From assembly GCA_030549335.1 (NCBI GenBank), contig JAUKPH010000017.1:11059501-11123500 (forward strand): a DNA stretch of 64,000 bases. The letters are read 5' to 3'. Both the position numbers and the translations under genes were made by a program. The DNA comes from Pontederia crassipes. Taxonomy: Eukaryota; Streptophyta; Magnoliopsida; Commelinales; Pontederiaceae. Shown here in pieces: positions 1 through 11,254 of the stretch (position 1 is the stretch's first letter; each line of letters begins with the position of its first letter). Below the pieces are notes generated by a model, which ran no database searches, was not told the DNA's origin, and worked only from the letters and a program-made list of their open reading frames with translations.

Positions 1-430
1 AATCTGATTTTATTGCAAGTGATTACTAATTCTGTCAATTGCTAATTATTATTATACATTGTACACTTATGGATCCCCACTAGGCTGTATAGCTTACGGG
101 AGGACCTCATCTCCTGTGTTGATTTTCACAGGATCAGGTTAGTGATGGTGTCGAGATTGTGTGTCGCGATCAGCGATGCTAAAACACATGAACTAAGAGA
201 GGGCTTAGTTATCTTTATTTTATTTTTCGCATTTTGAGCTTGATGTAATTCAGACATTATGAATATTATGGACTTTGTAATAATTTGGGACTTCCACTTT
301 TATGATATTTTCATCTTTCCTTCATTGTTCTTATTAGTGGCATGCCATTTATTTTTATTTGAGTTTTTGATTTAAGTTTATGTAATTAGGTTTTTGTAGT
401 GCCACTTGACATTGATCGATTTCGTCATCA
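1..430 (+). mobile_element. LTR-retrotransposon LTR fragment (left edge)
   Basis: This stretch reads closely as the reverse complement of roughly 46520-46925, which lies in the distal part of the 3' LTR of the gypsy element at 46.5-53.7 kb. Shared landmarks include the words for 'bordering genomic' LTR text such as the CAGGATCAGG and GGCATGCCAT neighbourhoods. Homology fades after about position 420, where a unique GC-rich stretch begins (about 430-530). The fragment probably continues to the left of the window. No coding capacity is visible. The exact LTR end could not be fixed. Confidence 0.6.
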
Positions 431-858
431 GCCTTGTGGCAACGCTATGCGGGGCCGCAGCGGGCGTCCAGGCGTTGCTAGGCCGCAGAGTGCGGCCAGT
501 CACTGCTGGGGCCGCGGTCCACGTTCTCCTTTCTCCTTTTTTTCTAAAATCATTTTTCTTCGTGTGCTGGAAAAAATAGTTATCCAGATGCATTAATGTG
601 GCTATAGACTTATGATTTACATATCTAGCTAGGAAAATTTTAATGACTGCATAACAAAGTCAGCAGGTCTCCCAATTTATTTTACTGTAACTAAGAAGAA
701 AGTCTTGATATACGATATTCCGTTCAATACATTGAAAAATAGTTGCCCTCAAAATATTTGAATGTCAATTTTGTTTTGTTTACTTATTTATAATATAATA
801 ATAATGTCCATTAAAGATGAAAGGAGGATTTAAGAATTTAATTATAAGAATACAATAT

Positions 859-1065
859 AAATCTACTGGGAAAATACAACAACAACAACAACAACAAAGC
901 CTTATCCCACTAGGTGGGGTCGGCTACATGGATCATACGACGTCAATATTCGTTGATCCATGTTCATAAGATTCGACAAGATTTTATGCTGGCTGTCGGG
1001 GCCTAATACAACCCTCCTCCTTTATCCGGGCTTGGGACCGGCTATAAAATCTACTGGGAAAATAC
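859..1065 (-). mobile_element. SINE-like (or 5'-truncated RTE LINE 3' end) insertion with TSD
   Basis: The body (878-1046) reads on the minus strand and ends in a (GTT)n tail, seen on the plus strand as (CAA)n at 877-897. It is flanked by perfect 19-bp target-site duplications, aaatctactgggaaaatac, at 859-877 and 1047-1065. The segment next to the tail, containing CCCACTAGGTGGGGTCGGCTA, is the 3' end shared by plant Au-type SINEs and RTE-clade LINEs (family knowledge). The 169-bp length suits a full-length SINE, but a truncated RTE 3' end cannot be excluded. The perfect duplication implies a fairly recent insertion. Confidence 0.8.
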
Positions 1066-1200
1066 ATAAAATTTAAATTAGTTTGATTGAGCACCGTTGT
1101 AAACATTTCAAACCCATTGGACCTTTGGAAAAGGCTCAGAGATTTTAAAATCAAAGGACCGATTACTTTATTCAAAAAGATTTTCCGACATTCATTTAGA

Positions 1201-1235
<35 letters not shown>

Positions 1236-2279
1236 CTCCAAAACAAAAGAAAAAGAAAAAAAGCTGTTAGTGTTTCTCGCCTCCTGAGTGCTGTCCTTCC
1301 GTTCCACTTCATGGCCAAGTGACAGAGATCATATCTCGATCAAGATAGTCAAAATTAGGATGTTATGGGAGGGGTCATAAAATCAAATCAAAGATAGATG
1401 ATCCTATTTATTAATAAAAAATAACAAATATTTTTTTATAAAAATTTGTCACATTTAAATATTAAATTATACCTCAATAAATAATTTTTTTATTGATTCT
1501 TAAGTAAAATTATATGAAAACATATTAAACTTCATAAAAATTATTTTTTATTATCATAAATATATTTTTAATTAATATTTAAATGATTATATTAATTATA
1601 TAAAATCATATAGATTCGAATAAAATCATAAGATTACGTGACCAAAATTAAAATCGTATTAAAATTTTACATATCAAATCTTAAATCTTAAGATGTAGAT
1701 CTCGACAATTTTAATTATGATGAGGCGCTGAGATTGGAAAAAAACGCCCACTTCTTATCATTATTTGTTGCCTATTAACGAACTACTTATCAAAGAGATT
1801 GAGAGCGTCATGAAGAACAAAATGCTGAATGAGAGAAAGCAGACAATGGTATGCGTATTTTCCGACGGATTCATTTTTAATTCATGATATTCGAAGGCTA
1901 TATGTTATTGTACCAACAAGAACAAATTACTCCTTTTCCTCTATTTCATATTAAAGAACTGAACTCATGCGTTGCTCTGAAGAAGCTGTGAGTTTTCATC
2001 TCGTAACACTCATTCTTACAGCTAATTAATACTGATTGTAATTAAGTAAATCTGACAAACGTTCAATAATATGACAAATATTTATGTTGAAAAAACGATA
2101 TTGAGTTATCTGAGAACGAAGTTTCAAAAGAGGTCAAATCTAACTCCTCTCTCTCTCTCCTTTAAAGTAAATAATGCACATTTCATTTTTGTCATTAATC
2201 GAAAAGGTTATGCTTCTAGTTGGGAAGCAATATGTCTTTTTGTCTGTATCAGAATCGAAATTAATCTCTGTTCTTACTG
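1066..2279. other. Non-coding AT-rich stretch with dispersed repeat
   Basis: No convincing gene is seen. A (TA)n microsatellite occupies about 1203-1233. The interval of about 1420-1700 resembles 40740-41010 in the same orientation (shared words around TTGTCACA, TTAAATNTTAAATTA and CATATTAAA), so it belongs to a dispersed AT-rich repeat family. The rest is unassigned. Confidence 0.5.
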
Positions 2280-2423
2280 CAGCATAGAGAAGTACATTGA
2301 TGAAGGCAAGAAGAATAGAATTCTCCACTTGAATTTCCGTACAGTTGATCCAATAAAAATAAGTACTCTTATTTCATGGATAATTGAACTACCACCGATC
2401 ATCAAACAGCTAGCAGCGTCAGA
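2280..2423 (-). other. Putative 3' UTR / downstream flank of the SPH gene
   Basis: The sequence directly downstream of the SPH stop codon is conserved, inverted, at about 32595-32740 beside the second SPH copy. It includes the shared word GGCAAGAAGAATAGAATTC. Conservation of this flank shows that the duplication carried the whole gene and not only the coding part. An open frame on the opposite strand here is a by-product of the low stop density and is not taken as a gene. Confidence 0.5.
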
Positions 2424-2906
2424 TTAAGGAATTGCATGACGCCTGAAATGGTAAAAGAGATACCATTTTTTATTGAAATCGTCGAAGTTGTAGATCCCAT
2501 CAGTTTCCAGCGACCACCAGCAACGAGAATCGCATCTGAGATCATCCCTCTTGGCATCGAAAGCATGGAAGGACGCGTTCATGGGCTGCCAGTCCTTCCA
2601 ATGAGCATCGCACCAGAAGAGCGTGGATCGTACGAAGATGTTCGACTTGAAATGCCAGTTAAGCGATTCATGGAAGTCCAGGACGTGCTCGCCGATGTCA
2701 TCGTTCTTGGATTGGCAATGGATGTACAACTTGATCCCCTCTCCCAAGTTATTGGTTATGTTCACTCGCCTGATCGGATTGAAAATATCACAACGTCCGA
2801 CCGGAACGTGGAATGAGAAAATGATCACACAGGAAAGTAAAAGGATCGTGAAAAGATGAAGAAGATAGGAATAGGAAGTGGAAGAAGAAGAAGAAGAAGA
2901 ATCCAT
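2424..2906 (-). CDS. S-protein homologue (plant self-incompatibility protein S1 family)
   Basis: This is a 160-residue intronless secreted protein. After a Ser-rich start, a hydrophobic stretch (about residues 15-38, LLHLFTILLLSCVIIFSFHV) looks like a signal peptide ending near GRC. The mature domain has the family features: VNITNNLGEGIKLYIHC near the start, then LDFHESLNWHFKSN, FWCDAHW, and a C-terminal RC-x2-CWWSLETDGIYNF region. Cysteines at the IHC, WCD, RC and RCWW positions fit the disulfide pattern of the family. The proteins are small secreted ligands; poppy PrsS is the pollen-rejection determinant, while most relatives have unknown roles. Length is normal, and the first ATG gives a complete signal peptide. 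A second, frameshifted copy lies inverted at 32.1-32.6 kb. The gene looks intact; whether it is expressed cannot be seen. Confidence 0.9.
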   Translation of the reverse strand: MDSSSSSSSTSYSYLLHLFTILLLSCVIIFSFHVPVGRCDIFNPIRRVNITNNLGEGIKLYIHCQSKNDDIGEHVLDFHESLNWHFKSNIFVRSTLFWCDAHWKDWQPMNASFHAFDAKRDDLRCDSRCWWSLETDGIYNFDDFNKKWYLFYHFRRHAIP

Positions 2907-2959
2907 TCAATTTGCCCTTGTGACTTTTCTGGGAAGTCAGATCCTTTCTGTGGCACGTA

Positions 2960-3520
2960 GAATAAAACTTAAAGCCTTCGGTTTAGTTGGTTTCTATTTT
3001 TTTTTTCCCTTTTTACAATTACAAATAATTTCTTTTGATTACTGATATTGCGCATGGATATTGGAAAGATATCTATTAATACTTTTTGCCAACTCATAAA
3101 GAAATCTTTTACCCAACTTGCGAATCTAATTTTTGTTAAAAGTATCATAACTGAAAGAAACAGAAACTCTTGTCACATAATTTTTAACATGAAATGAATG
3201 CTTAAATTATATGTATACACACTAAAAAAAGATATAAAAATAATTATAAGAAAGTTTAAATAAACTAAGATTGAAAATAAAAAGTTAGCTAAAATTTTTA
3301 AAAAAATGTGTTTCAGTCATACCAAAGCTAAGTTTAATTGTTATGTCAAATGGTCTCAGCAACATTGTTATTAAGTATTGGATCCACAATCCAACAAGTT
3401 AAATGGCTACTTGTGGACAAGATTGTAAATATATTCACACTATTAAATCATACATCAAATGAATATTCAAAATGTCAAGACTATTAATTAATTTGTTAAG
3501 ATAACCGATAACGTGACATT
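2960..3520 (-). repeat. SPH-upstream repeat unit, copy 1
   Basis: The region upstream of the intact SPH gene recurs, inverted, upstream of the broken copy (about 31720-32080), and in the same orientation as two further degenerate units at about 12000-12420 and 12630-13110. Landmarks are a motif around TACTGATATTG, a GAAATGAATGCTTAAA block, and a TGTCAAATGGT ... GTTGGAT ... TTGTGGACAA block. The unit is probably the ancestral promoter and upstream region of an SPH gene family. Confidence 0.6.
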
Positions 3521-5860
3521 GTGAATTAGAAAGGAACATTATAAGAGATTTTTTAATATTTATTTATGTTTTCTTTTACAAAGGAAAACTCATAAGCTTA
3601 ATATGAAAAGCAAAGATAATTGAAAAAAATATAAAATAAATCTCACTTTTGGCCTTTTAAATAATTGTAACTAAGAGGTTAAATTTATTCTAAAATGTTT
3701 AGTAATCATAATATCGCCAATAAAGAAATTTATTCTAAATTGATAACAAATTTATGGTGCTCTAAACTATCAAAAGAAAAAGAGAAACACTTTTCCTAAA
3801 TATAAAAAAATTAGTCTCTTAAGAACTTAAATTTCATCTAACAAAGAAACATGATATGAAACACACGCAAACAAACAAAATAGGTAACTTAAGATATTAT
3901 ATATATGTGTACACCTATAATTCTCACTCATTGTTGACATTTTCAAAGGGATACTTTTTTTGGCGCGAACTCACAAATATTCACCTGTGGAGACATATCT
4001 ATTTATATTTATATAATTAAAAATAAAAATAAATGCACGACTTGACATCCCTTGTTATCTATTAAAACTTTTATTTAAATTAATAATCTTTTTATTTCTT
4101 AAAAATCACATAAGTATCCTGGCTATATTTAACTTAGATGATTACATACAAAATAACCAGATAAATAAAATTATGATATATTAATAAACAATATCTCAAT
4201 CCTTTCCTCATATTTAACAAATCAGAAGTTATAATCACGTTTGCTATATTTAACAAATTTGAGATTCTCACGTTGGGTAAAGGAAAAGAAATAGCACCTT
4301 AAGGCCCTCTTTTGATGAAAAAGAAATGTTCTAGAACAATTTATTTTTAGTTACATCTTGACCTCATATTTTATTCTCATCATGATACTAGTGAAAGCCC
4401 TCGCACTTATTATAATTTTTTTACTAAATAAATAATTTTTATTATAAAAAATATGTGAATCATTTTATATAATTCTTTTAATTTGGTATTAAATGAAGTT
4501 TTATATCTTTTTTTAATGGAATATTAGATGGATTGCATGCTATATGTTAGTTATAATTTGATTTTAAAAAAATGTGTGTTCAATTTAATTTTAGCGAGTG
4601 TGTTGGCAAAAAATTATTACTTTATCAACAACACGTACATAGTAATATCATAACGTAAAAATGTCACATGTAGGCCTATGTGAAGTTAAAACAAATTGAA
4701 AGATAAAAAAGTAGAACGAAACTAATTTTAGGAAAAAAAGAAAAGTAGATTACATAAATAATAAAACAAAAAATAAATAATTCAAATATCGCGTTAAAAT
4801 CTATTGGGGAGATTTCGAGGAGCGATATAAAATACATAACAAATATTAAATTGCAAGGATAAAAAAATAACAGAAAATATATGCAAGTTATACATATTGA
4901 ATGGTCTGTCATTTATTGGGATATGGTTAAGTAATAACCGATGGGTTATAAATTTATAACTGAGTGATGGTGGAGATGAAAGAGAACGATAATTAATGTA
5001 TGCTATGAATAGTGCATCCTATAATTGAAAATTAAACGGTAGCTTGTGATTCCATCTTTCTCGTACAATGTTGAAGGGTGAATATAATTTAATTAGAGAG
5101 TATTTTCAAGGGAGAGTATAAAAAAATTAGAAACTATTTTATAACGAAGAGTTTGTATTTTAATTAATAATCAAATTTGTTAAAAAATCATTAATGATTT
5201 AGCATACGATAAAAAAAATAAAATTCTTTAAAATGAATGTAGGTGACTTTATGACGTTCAACATGGATGTCTGAAATTTAAATATACGGTGGTGCATGAG
5301 AAGAGAATAATATGTGAGAGAAAATAATAAAAAATTGACAAAAAAACATACAAATAGATAAATACTTACAAGAATACATATCCTCGAGTGCCTATAGGAA
5401 ATAAATTATAAAATAGGTGAGTATCAATGCGATGCGGAAAAATGAAAAACTTTAAAGAGTAGACAAATAATATCTAATATAAAGATTGAAGAATAATGAT
5501 AATAGTCACGAGAGATTAGTGGAGAAAATTGAAAATACACAAGTTAACATGTGTATAATTATATTTATCCGAGTTTTAAATGATCTAAAGGTACTAAGTT
5601 ATTTTCATAATAAAAAATAGCACTTTAAAAGAAGATTGAAAATTAACCGAGGAAATAAATTAAAAAAATAAGCATTTTAAGAAATTATTAGTTTGTATAA
5701 GTGATAGAGTAAGTGATGTCAAATTTATAAATTAGTTTCTTAAAGAAAGTCTAGCTCAAGTCTAATTAATTTACTGTAGTATTAATTCCTAAACAGTTTT
5801 ACTAAATAATTTTCTTCCCTCAGATTCAATAAATTTAACCACTTAATATGATCATATAGC
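3521..5860. other. AT-rich intergenic DNA, no gene seen
   Basis: I see only AT-rich sequence with short poly-A/T runs and no open frame with recognisable protein features. The 78-codon minus-strand frame at 4676-4912 is hydrophobic but has the composition expected of random AT-rich DNA, so it is not called. Confidence 0.5.
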
Positions 5861-5880
5861 CATGTAGATAAAGGGAATAA

Positions 5881-5975
5881 TGGTGTCCCCCCACAAAATT
5901 TGGAGGGGGGAGGGGACTCCTCCCCCACCCACCAATGCGCGCCAGCCGTCGGATTCGCATCCGACTGCTGGCGCA
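5881..5975. repeat. Cluster of strong palindromes
   Basis: Consecutive inverted repeats lie here: a C6/G6 stem around ACAAAATTTGG (about 5886-5910), then 16-nt arms at 5939-5954 and 5959-5974 with one mismatch and a TCGC loop (GCGCCAGC-GTCGGAT type). They sit at the left edge of a GC-rich block. They could be a terminal structure of an unidentified transposon or a cruciform-forming site. Confidence 0.6.
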
Positions 5976-6845
5976 AATTTCAGATTTGGCATGGTCCGGG
6001 GGCTAGTTCGACGAGCGTGGCTCGGTTCGACCGCGTTCAAGGGGTATAAAATGATGAAAAGTCTCGGATCGCGGTCATTTTCTTCTCTCCTCTCTCTCTC
6101 TCCTCTTCGTTTATCCTCTCCGCACCGCCTCCTCCTCTCTCCCTCTCCTCTCCGCGCAGAGGTTCGGCGCCGACGAGCAATCGCCTCCTCTTTCTTTCTC
6201 TCATCTCCTCTCCGAAAACCCCCTCACATCTGCGCCAAGTGATGTCCCCCCCCCCCCCCCGACCAGATCCCATCTCCTCTCGCCGGCGACGTCCCCCCTA
6301 AGCACGCTGCCGACCTCGAGCACCCTCCGCGACGCTGCCGACCTAAGCGACAACCTCCCGCAACTAGATCTGCTCGACCTCGAGCACCACCGACCAAATC
6401 TGCGCCCACCTTCCCTATGTGCCGTTGCGGCGTGCCCCCACCCACAAGATCTGCAACCCCGAACGATCGTCGTGCACCGACCCATCGAGCGCCGCCGATC
6501 CCCGCGCACTCTGACTCCCTATTTGTTGCCACTCCTCCGACTAGCACCGACGATCAGCCCCACCGAGCGCCGCCGCCCCCTTCGCACCCTGCCTCCCTGT
6601 CTGCCACCGACCCCTGCGCACCCTGCCTCCCTATCCGCCACTCCTCCCCCGCCGAGCTCCGCCGACCCCTGCGCACCCTGCCTCCCTGTCCACCGCCGCT
6701 CCCCAGCCGAGCTCCACCACCAAGTGCTGATGAACAGCCCTGTCGAACACCACTGACCCCTATGCACCACGCCTCCCTGTCCGTCGTTGCTCCCCCCCCC
6801 CCCCAATCACCCATGTCAATCGCCGCCGACACCTCACACCATTGA
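5976..6845. other. GC-rich low-complexity block with minisatellite
   Basis: The block starts with a TATAAAA word (about 6046-6052), followed by CT-rich sequence (6075-6210), a C16 run near 6245-6260 and Pro-codon-rich DNA. Around 6575-6790 a unit containing GCACCCTGCCTCCCTGTCC recurs about four times with variation. Several overlapping open frames on both strands are caused by base composition; none has a recognisable domain. The layout (TATA box, CT-rich leader, no gene) resembles LTR or promoter sequence, but no terminal repeats were identified. Confidence 0.45.
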
Positions 6846-7440
6846 ATCATGTTTTAAATATTGTAATTTTATCTGTAATGTAATAATGGATGTGTTGTAA
6901 TGTAATGTCATATTTTGTGACAATTACACATTTTGTCTGCAAATTCGAGTGTTAAACATGGGGCACAATTGATCATATAACATAAATCATTAGTGTTTAT
7001 GTTCTTAATCATTGCGGTGAACTTGTTAATGAATCCTCCCTATTTTAATTGTCAATAGGCAATCATTCTCCATTCTCCAACACCAACACTTCATGTGTTC
7101 AATATGTCCGAAAGTGTGTTCAATGAGATAGAAATGGATGGATCAGGAATGAAAATCGTCACATAACATTCTCATCTCCATCAGAACAGAGCTCGTCATC
7201 TATCATAATCCTTTCCATGTTAATAAAATCCTCTCCAAGTACACAATCTGAGCTGAACATATTAATTCTAACATAATTGACAAACATATTAATTCTAACA
7301 AATTGAAAATAAACTATCCGAACAAATGTTTTCGGAAAACAACCTCGACGATAATGGATTAACAAGGATTAATAGCACAAAGGATTAATAGATTAATGGA
7401 ATAAAATTTACAAGGATTAATGGATTAACAACATCGATTA
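6846..7440. other. Intergenic, no gene seen
   Basis: AT-rich sequence with a small local duplication of 'aacatattaattctaaca' near 7256-7301 and repeated GGATTAAT words near 7360-7440. No coding feature is supported. Confidence 0.4.
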
Positions 7441-8160
7441 ACAGCGAGCTCGGCGGCTGCAGTGGTGATGCACAAGCTAGGCGGCGGCGTGCGTTGCGGT
7501 CGCGGCATGTGTGGTCGGCGGCGCTCGGTGTGCGGGATCGGCGGTGGTGCGGGGTCGGGGAGGTCGTTGGGCCCTCTTCACACGCAGATCTGGTTGGCGA
7601 TAGGCGAAGGGCGAGATCTAGTGTTCGAGGTCATCGCGAAGGTCGCGGTGATGCAAGGTTGAGCCGTCTGCCGTGCCGCATCGCGCAAGGAGAGAACATC
7701 CATCTTTGCAGCCATCCGTCGCGTGTGGAGAGGAGAGCGGGGGTCGACGGTGAAGCGCCGAAGAGCTCGGACGCCATCACGCGGGGGGCGCAGAGGGTAG
7801 ATTTGCGGCAAAGAGCATTAAAGGAGGTCATCACATGGAGGTGAAGCACCAATGAGCTCGGATGCTAGGCGGGCAGATCTGCCGCGACGGGGCGCAAATC
7901 TCATCGCCGGCTGACAGATCTGGTCGGACGTAGTTGTGGAGGCGCAGATCTCATCGGCGGTCGTTCTCGCGCAGATTTGGGCGGACGGACGCGGTTGCTA
8001 TCGCGCAATCTCATCGGTGGCGGAAGATTTGGATAGACGCGATCGGTATCGAGCAGATCTCAATGGCGACGGGCCGAGTTCGCCGCATAGAGTTCGTCGC
8101 CGAGTCTCCGCGAGAGAGAGAGTAAAAGGGGGTGAAAAATTTTACCCCGCCCCTTTTGTA
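7441..8160. other. GC-rich block with recurrent CAGATCT words
   Basis: This GC-rich stretch has recurring GCGCAGATCTCATCGGCGG-like words (about 7880-8065) and overlapping Arg/Ala-rich open frames on both strands without domain features. It is probably unidentified transposon or LTR sequence. It ends just before two hairpins at 8271-8332. Confidence 0.4.
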
Positions 8161-8270
8161 CTCGAGATCCCATTGAACCGTGGTCGATCAGTTTATTCAT
8201 GACCCATCCCTTTTTCTATAATGTACCGCCATTCGTCGACCATCTAATTCATGAAAAACCCATTTTCATT

Positions 8271-8332
8271 GGCACCCGTCCGATGGGCATTCGACGGGTG
8301 CCTTTAAATGGGCATCCGACGAGCCCATTTAA
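8271..8332. repeat. Two adjacent perfect hairpins
   Basis: The first has 10-bp arms GGCACCCGTC (8271-8280) and GACGGGTGCC (8293-8302) around a 12-nt loop. The second has 10-bp arms TTAAATGGGC (8304-8313) and GCCCATTTAA (8323-8332) around a 9-nt loop. Both are perfect. Their position at the right edge of the GC-rich zone mirrors the palindromes at 5886-5974. Confidence 0.7.
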
Positions 8333-9640
8333 GTTGAGGGATACCTGTTATATCCATAGGTAAATTAATTTAAACTACATGAAGTGGGTGGCGACGTTCA
8401 CGTGAGAGTCATACTCTTAAAAAAAATAAGGTATTTTCTACCATAGGACATGAATCATGCTAAGAAACACAAGAAACATTTTTTTTGGGTGAATTTTATT
8501 CAATAGAAAATAATAAAGCATTTTATTCAATAGAAAATAATAAAGACATAGTAGATGACGCTGTCAATCCTGCTCAACAATGGTAGGATGAATTCCTTTC
8601 ATGCTTAGCTGATTGGCTCCTTTCCCTGCGAGGAACTAGCACCGTGAGACCCTCGACCTCATTGCGGTTTCCGTGGTGAGCTCTTCACGATGGGCAAAGT
8701 GTGAACACCTTGTGTGCTTTCCCCTTGCTCAATGCGCATGTGGAAACTCCCACTTTGCTTCTCCTTTCATAATCCACGACAACATCGTTGAGGAGCTCGA
8801 GCTTGAGCTTGCACATGTAGACATAATTGGCAACCTCCAGTTAGTACTTAGTAGGTAGGAGAGACCTCATTGCCATTGTCTATGATGATCAAGGCGATTG
8901 ATTTAAGACAACACTTCCTTGTTATGTTTTCCACGCAATCTCTCTTAGAAAAGAATTTACATACAAGGATCAACGAAAGGTCATCAATTTCTTCATTGAA
9001 ATGATAAGAAATTTAAATTCGAGTTGAGTTAATGACATTGGATTTCAACATTAAGAAATGAGACCATTTTTTTGTCATTTGGTCACACATATAAGACATT
9101 TTTTTATGAGAGGTATAGGGTCAAGTCATTTAAGTGACATCTACCACATCATGATTAATTCTTGGGTGGGTAAAGAATAGTACGTTGTAGTTAGAAATCT
9201 AAGGAGATGGAGATGGCACCACGTAGAGGCAATCTCATTACTAAACTATCCTAGTGCATCAACTATCTATACCGAGAGGAACCAAGTATTCATGAAAATT
9301 AAATATTTATCATTTATTTAATATTTTAATGATCCATTAAGAAAGAAGTTATGGGCATGCCAATAATCAATTATCAGCGTACCATGTCACAATTAGCATT
9401 TTTAATCATGTTCCCAAAAAATTGTAACGATACTAACTCGAATTCATTAATTATCAAAGTAAAATGATCAAAATCCCACAGGAAAGATGCTACGGTTGTT
9501 GCAGTTATATAGACAAAAGAATTGAGAATTCTACATGGAAGATTAGGACACAAACCAAGTGCATCCAGAGGCAGCGCGAGCGTCATCTTCTTCTTGATTA
9601 CCCACATCTGGAAGTGGTCTGTCTGACGAGGTTCCTCCCC
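8333..9640. other. Intergenic, no gene seen
   Basis: The stretch has mixed composition. A short direct duplication of 'attttattcaatagaaaataataaag' type sequence lies near 8489-8545. Nothing else recognisable is seen. Confidence 0.4.
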
Positions 9641-9663
9641 TCCTCCCCTCCTCCCCCTCAGAA

Positions 9664-9786
9664 GTGACCGACATTAGGCAGGACCAGTCTGACCCCTGCT
9701 GTAAAAATCTGCGACGAACTCACTCACTCGTTCATCGGGAGATAATATTATCGAACCTTCGGCGGGGACCTCATCTTGTTCGACGT

Positions 9787-9831
<45 letters not shown>

Positions 9832-10205
9832 GGGATCCATTCTCGTCGAGCTCGCAATATCCAGGAAGTTAGAGAAGGTCGTCGTCTTCGCTGGAGAAGA
9901 TGTCGAGCTCCATCAAAGTGGCTTCAAATGGTTCGCGGATTGTGCGGATTCTTTCGAAATGGCCGGCGGGAAACAACATGAGAGAACAGAGGTGTTCGAG
10001 GAGGGCGGCGAGTGGAAGGCGCGTCATGGACGGCTTCAGGGAGATGAGAGTGGCCTTGGGACTCATCGCTAGGTGCGGCTGTGCCGCGCTCTTCTGACGG
10101 AGTTCCATGCTTTTGTTGCCGCTGCTGTTCGGAATTGTAATTCTTCTGGAAGGAAAAAGTAATGTTAAGCTCTGAAGTTTTTGGATGTGGCTGAAAGCTC
10201 TTCAT
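9664..10205. other. Possible coding remnant, strand unresolved, beside a poly-G run
   Basis: A GC-rich stretch holds open frames on both strands: a 65-codon plus-strand frame (9900-10097) and a 79-codon minus-strand frame (9869-10108, with a Leu-rich middle and an acidic EDDD near the end). The composition is gene-like, but no domain is recognised and neither frame is convincing. The block is interrupted by 43 consecutive G residues at 9788-9830. It may be a degraded exon of an unknown gene. Confidence 0.25.
9788..9830 (+). repeat. Poly-G homopolymer, 43 nt
   Basis: An uninterrupted run of 43 G residues is followed by AGGG. It is far longer than any other homopolymer in the window. Such a run would form stable G-quadruplexes if real, and its length is especially prone to sequencing or assembly error. 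Confidence 0.9.
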
Positions 10206-10539
10206 ATTCTATTTAATGAATAGAAGATTATTATAATGTTAAGAAGTGGAAAAGTTTATATGTAGTCTATTCATTTAAATAATGATTATAATGATTAAAA
10301 AAACGTATTGATACGTTTTTAAAGAAGTGGAAAGGTTTATATGTATAACGTTAGTGGTAAATGCTAAGGATTTTAGAGTCAATAAAAGCGTATCCGTTGG
10401 GAGGGAGTTAACAGAAAAAATTGGTGGGAGTGGAAGTTACACAACACATAGGTTACGATAGATATGATCAAATTTAAAAGATTGGATCACTTAGAAAAAA
10501 AAGATAAAACCAGATAGTGCAATTTCAAGCTCTTCAATG

Positions 10540-11098
10540 CATGCTTTACATATATATATAAACTAAGGAAATTTGTCGCGCTTGGCGCAATTGATAAAGT
10601 TGTGATAACTGAAGATTAAAAAAGAAGTCATCTTCATTCTATAAAAGTAATAATGCATGCATAACTAATTAAAAAAGATACCATTTGTGTGATAGCCACT
10701 GATAACTTAGTTAATTATTTGAGATGGTTAATAGGAATGCTCTGAAGCTCGATGATGGTCATGCATCTTCAACTTAGAAAACCACAAGAAAATGGTAACC
10801 GTCAAAATTAAGCACACACATTAGTATCAAGCATCCTCATATTCACAGATGCATTAGAATTACAGTGGCCTCTTGTGTTCCTATAAGAGCAGTAACGGTC
10901 AAAATTATAAAAGGGTAATCATTAAAGTTATGATAGGACAAAAAATCTTTCAAGTTAAAAATTAAATAAAATATTTAATCAAATATTACTTATCATGATT
11001 ATTTAGTACATGGGTAAAATAACATTAACCTTCGGTACTATCATCTCGTTCGTGATGAAGAGGTCGAAGCTGCCCATAGCACCACACAATTCGTGAGG
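10540..11098 (+). repeat. Inverted duplicate arm, partner 30040-30590
   Basis: About 550 bp match the reverse complement of about 30040-30590 nearly continuously, from the CATTCTATA...AAGTCATCTTCATTC area through the ACCTTCGGTA and TCATCTCGTTC area. At the right end, read on the minus strand, there is a short open stretch with the residues ELCGAMGSFDLFITNEM, which the partner keeps in altered form, suggesting a decayed exon. The pair belongs with the inverted SPH duplication. Confidence 0.65.
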
Positions 11099-11254
11099 GA
11101 CAGCTGTCGGCCAACTTCGCCATGCACGATGTCTACGATGAGATCTTGCGGTAGGCGATCGATGATGTTGTTAGTCGACGACGAGGACTGAGCTGATTTC
11201 TTTTTCTTCATGTCATGGATGAGGTCATGCCAGCTACAAGGGAGACAACTCTAC
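11099..11254 (-). pseudogene. F-box-like gene remnant, copy 1
   Basis: This segment is nearly identical, in direct orientation, to 17461-17616, which encodes on the minus strand the F-box-like start of a broken gene. It contains the same Lys/Ser/Asn-rich leader and the beginning of the LPQDLIVDI region. Unlike the 17.4-kb copy, it runs on without interruption into the repeat arm at 11248-11773, so it preserves the undisturbed arrangement of this locus. Confidence 0.45.

Noticed and set aside
2071..2427. 118-codon plus-strand frame next to the SPH gene
   Set aside because: It lies in the conserved 3' flank of the SPH gene and is not kept open in the duplicate at 32.6-32.7 kb.
2436..2816. 126-codon plus-strand frame across the SPH gene, and its counterpart at 32226-32693 on the minus strand
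   Set aside because: These are antisense shadows of the SPH coding sequence.
6201..6850. Overlapping 94-142-codon frames in the GC-rich block
   Set aside because: They occur on both strands and in several frames at once, are Pro/Arg/Gly-rich and show no domain; base composition explains them.
7462..8202. Arg/Ala-rich open frames on both strands
   Set aside because: Same compositional effect; no start context, domain or conservation is visible.
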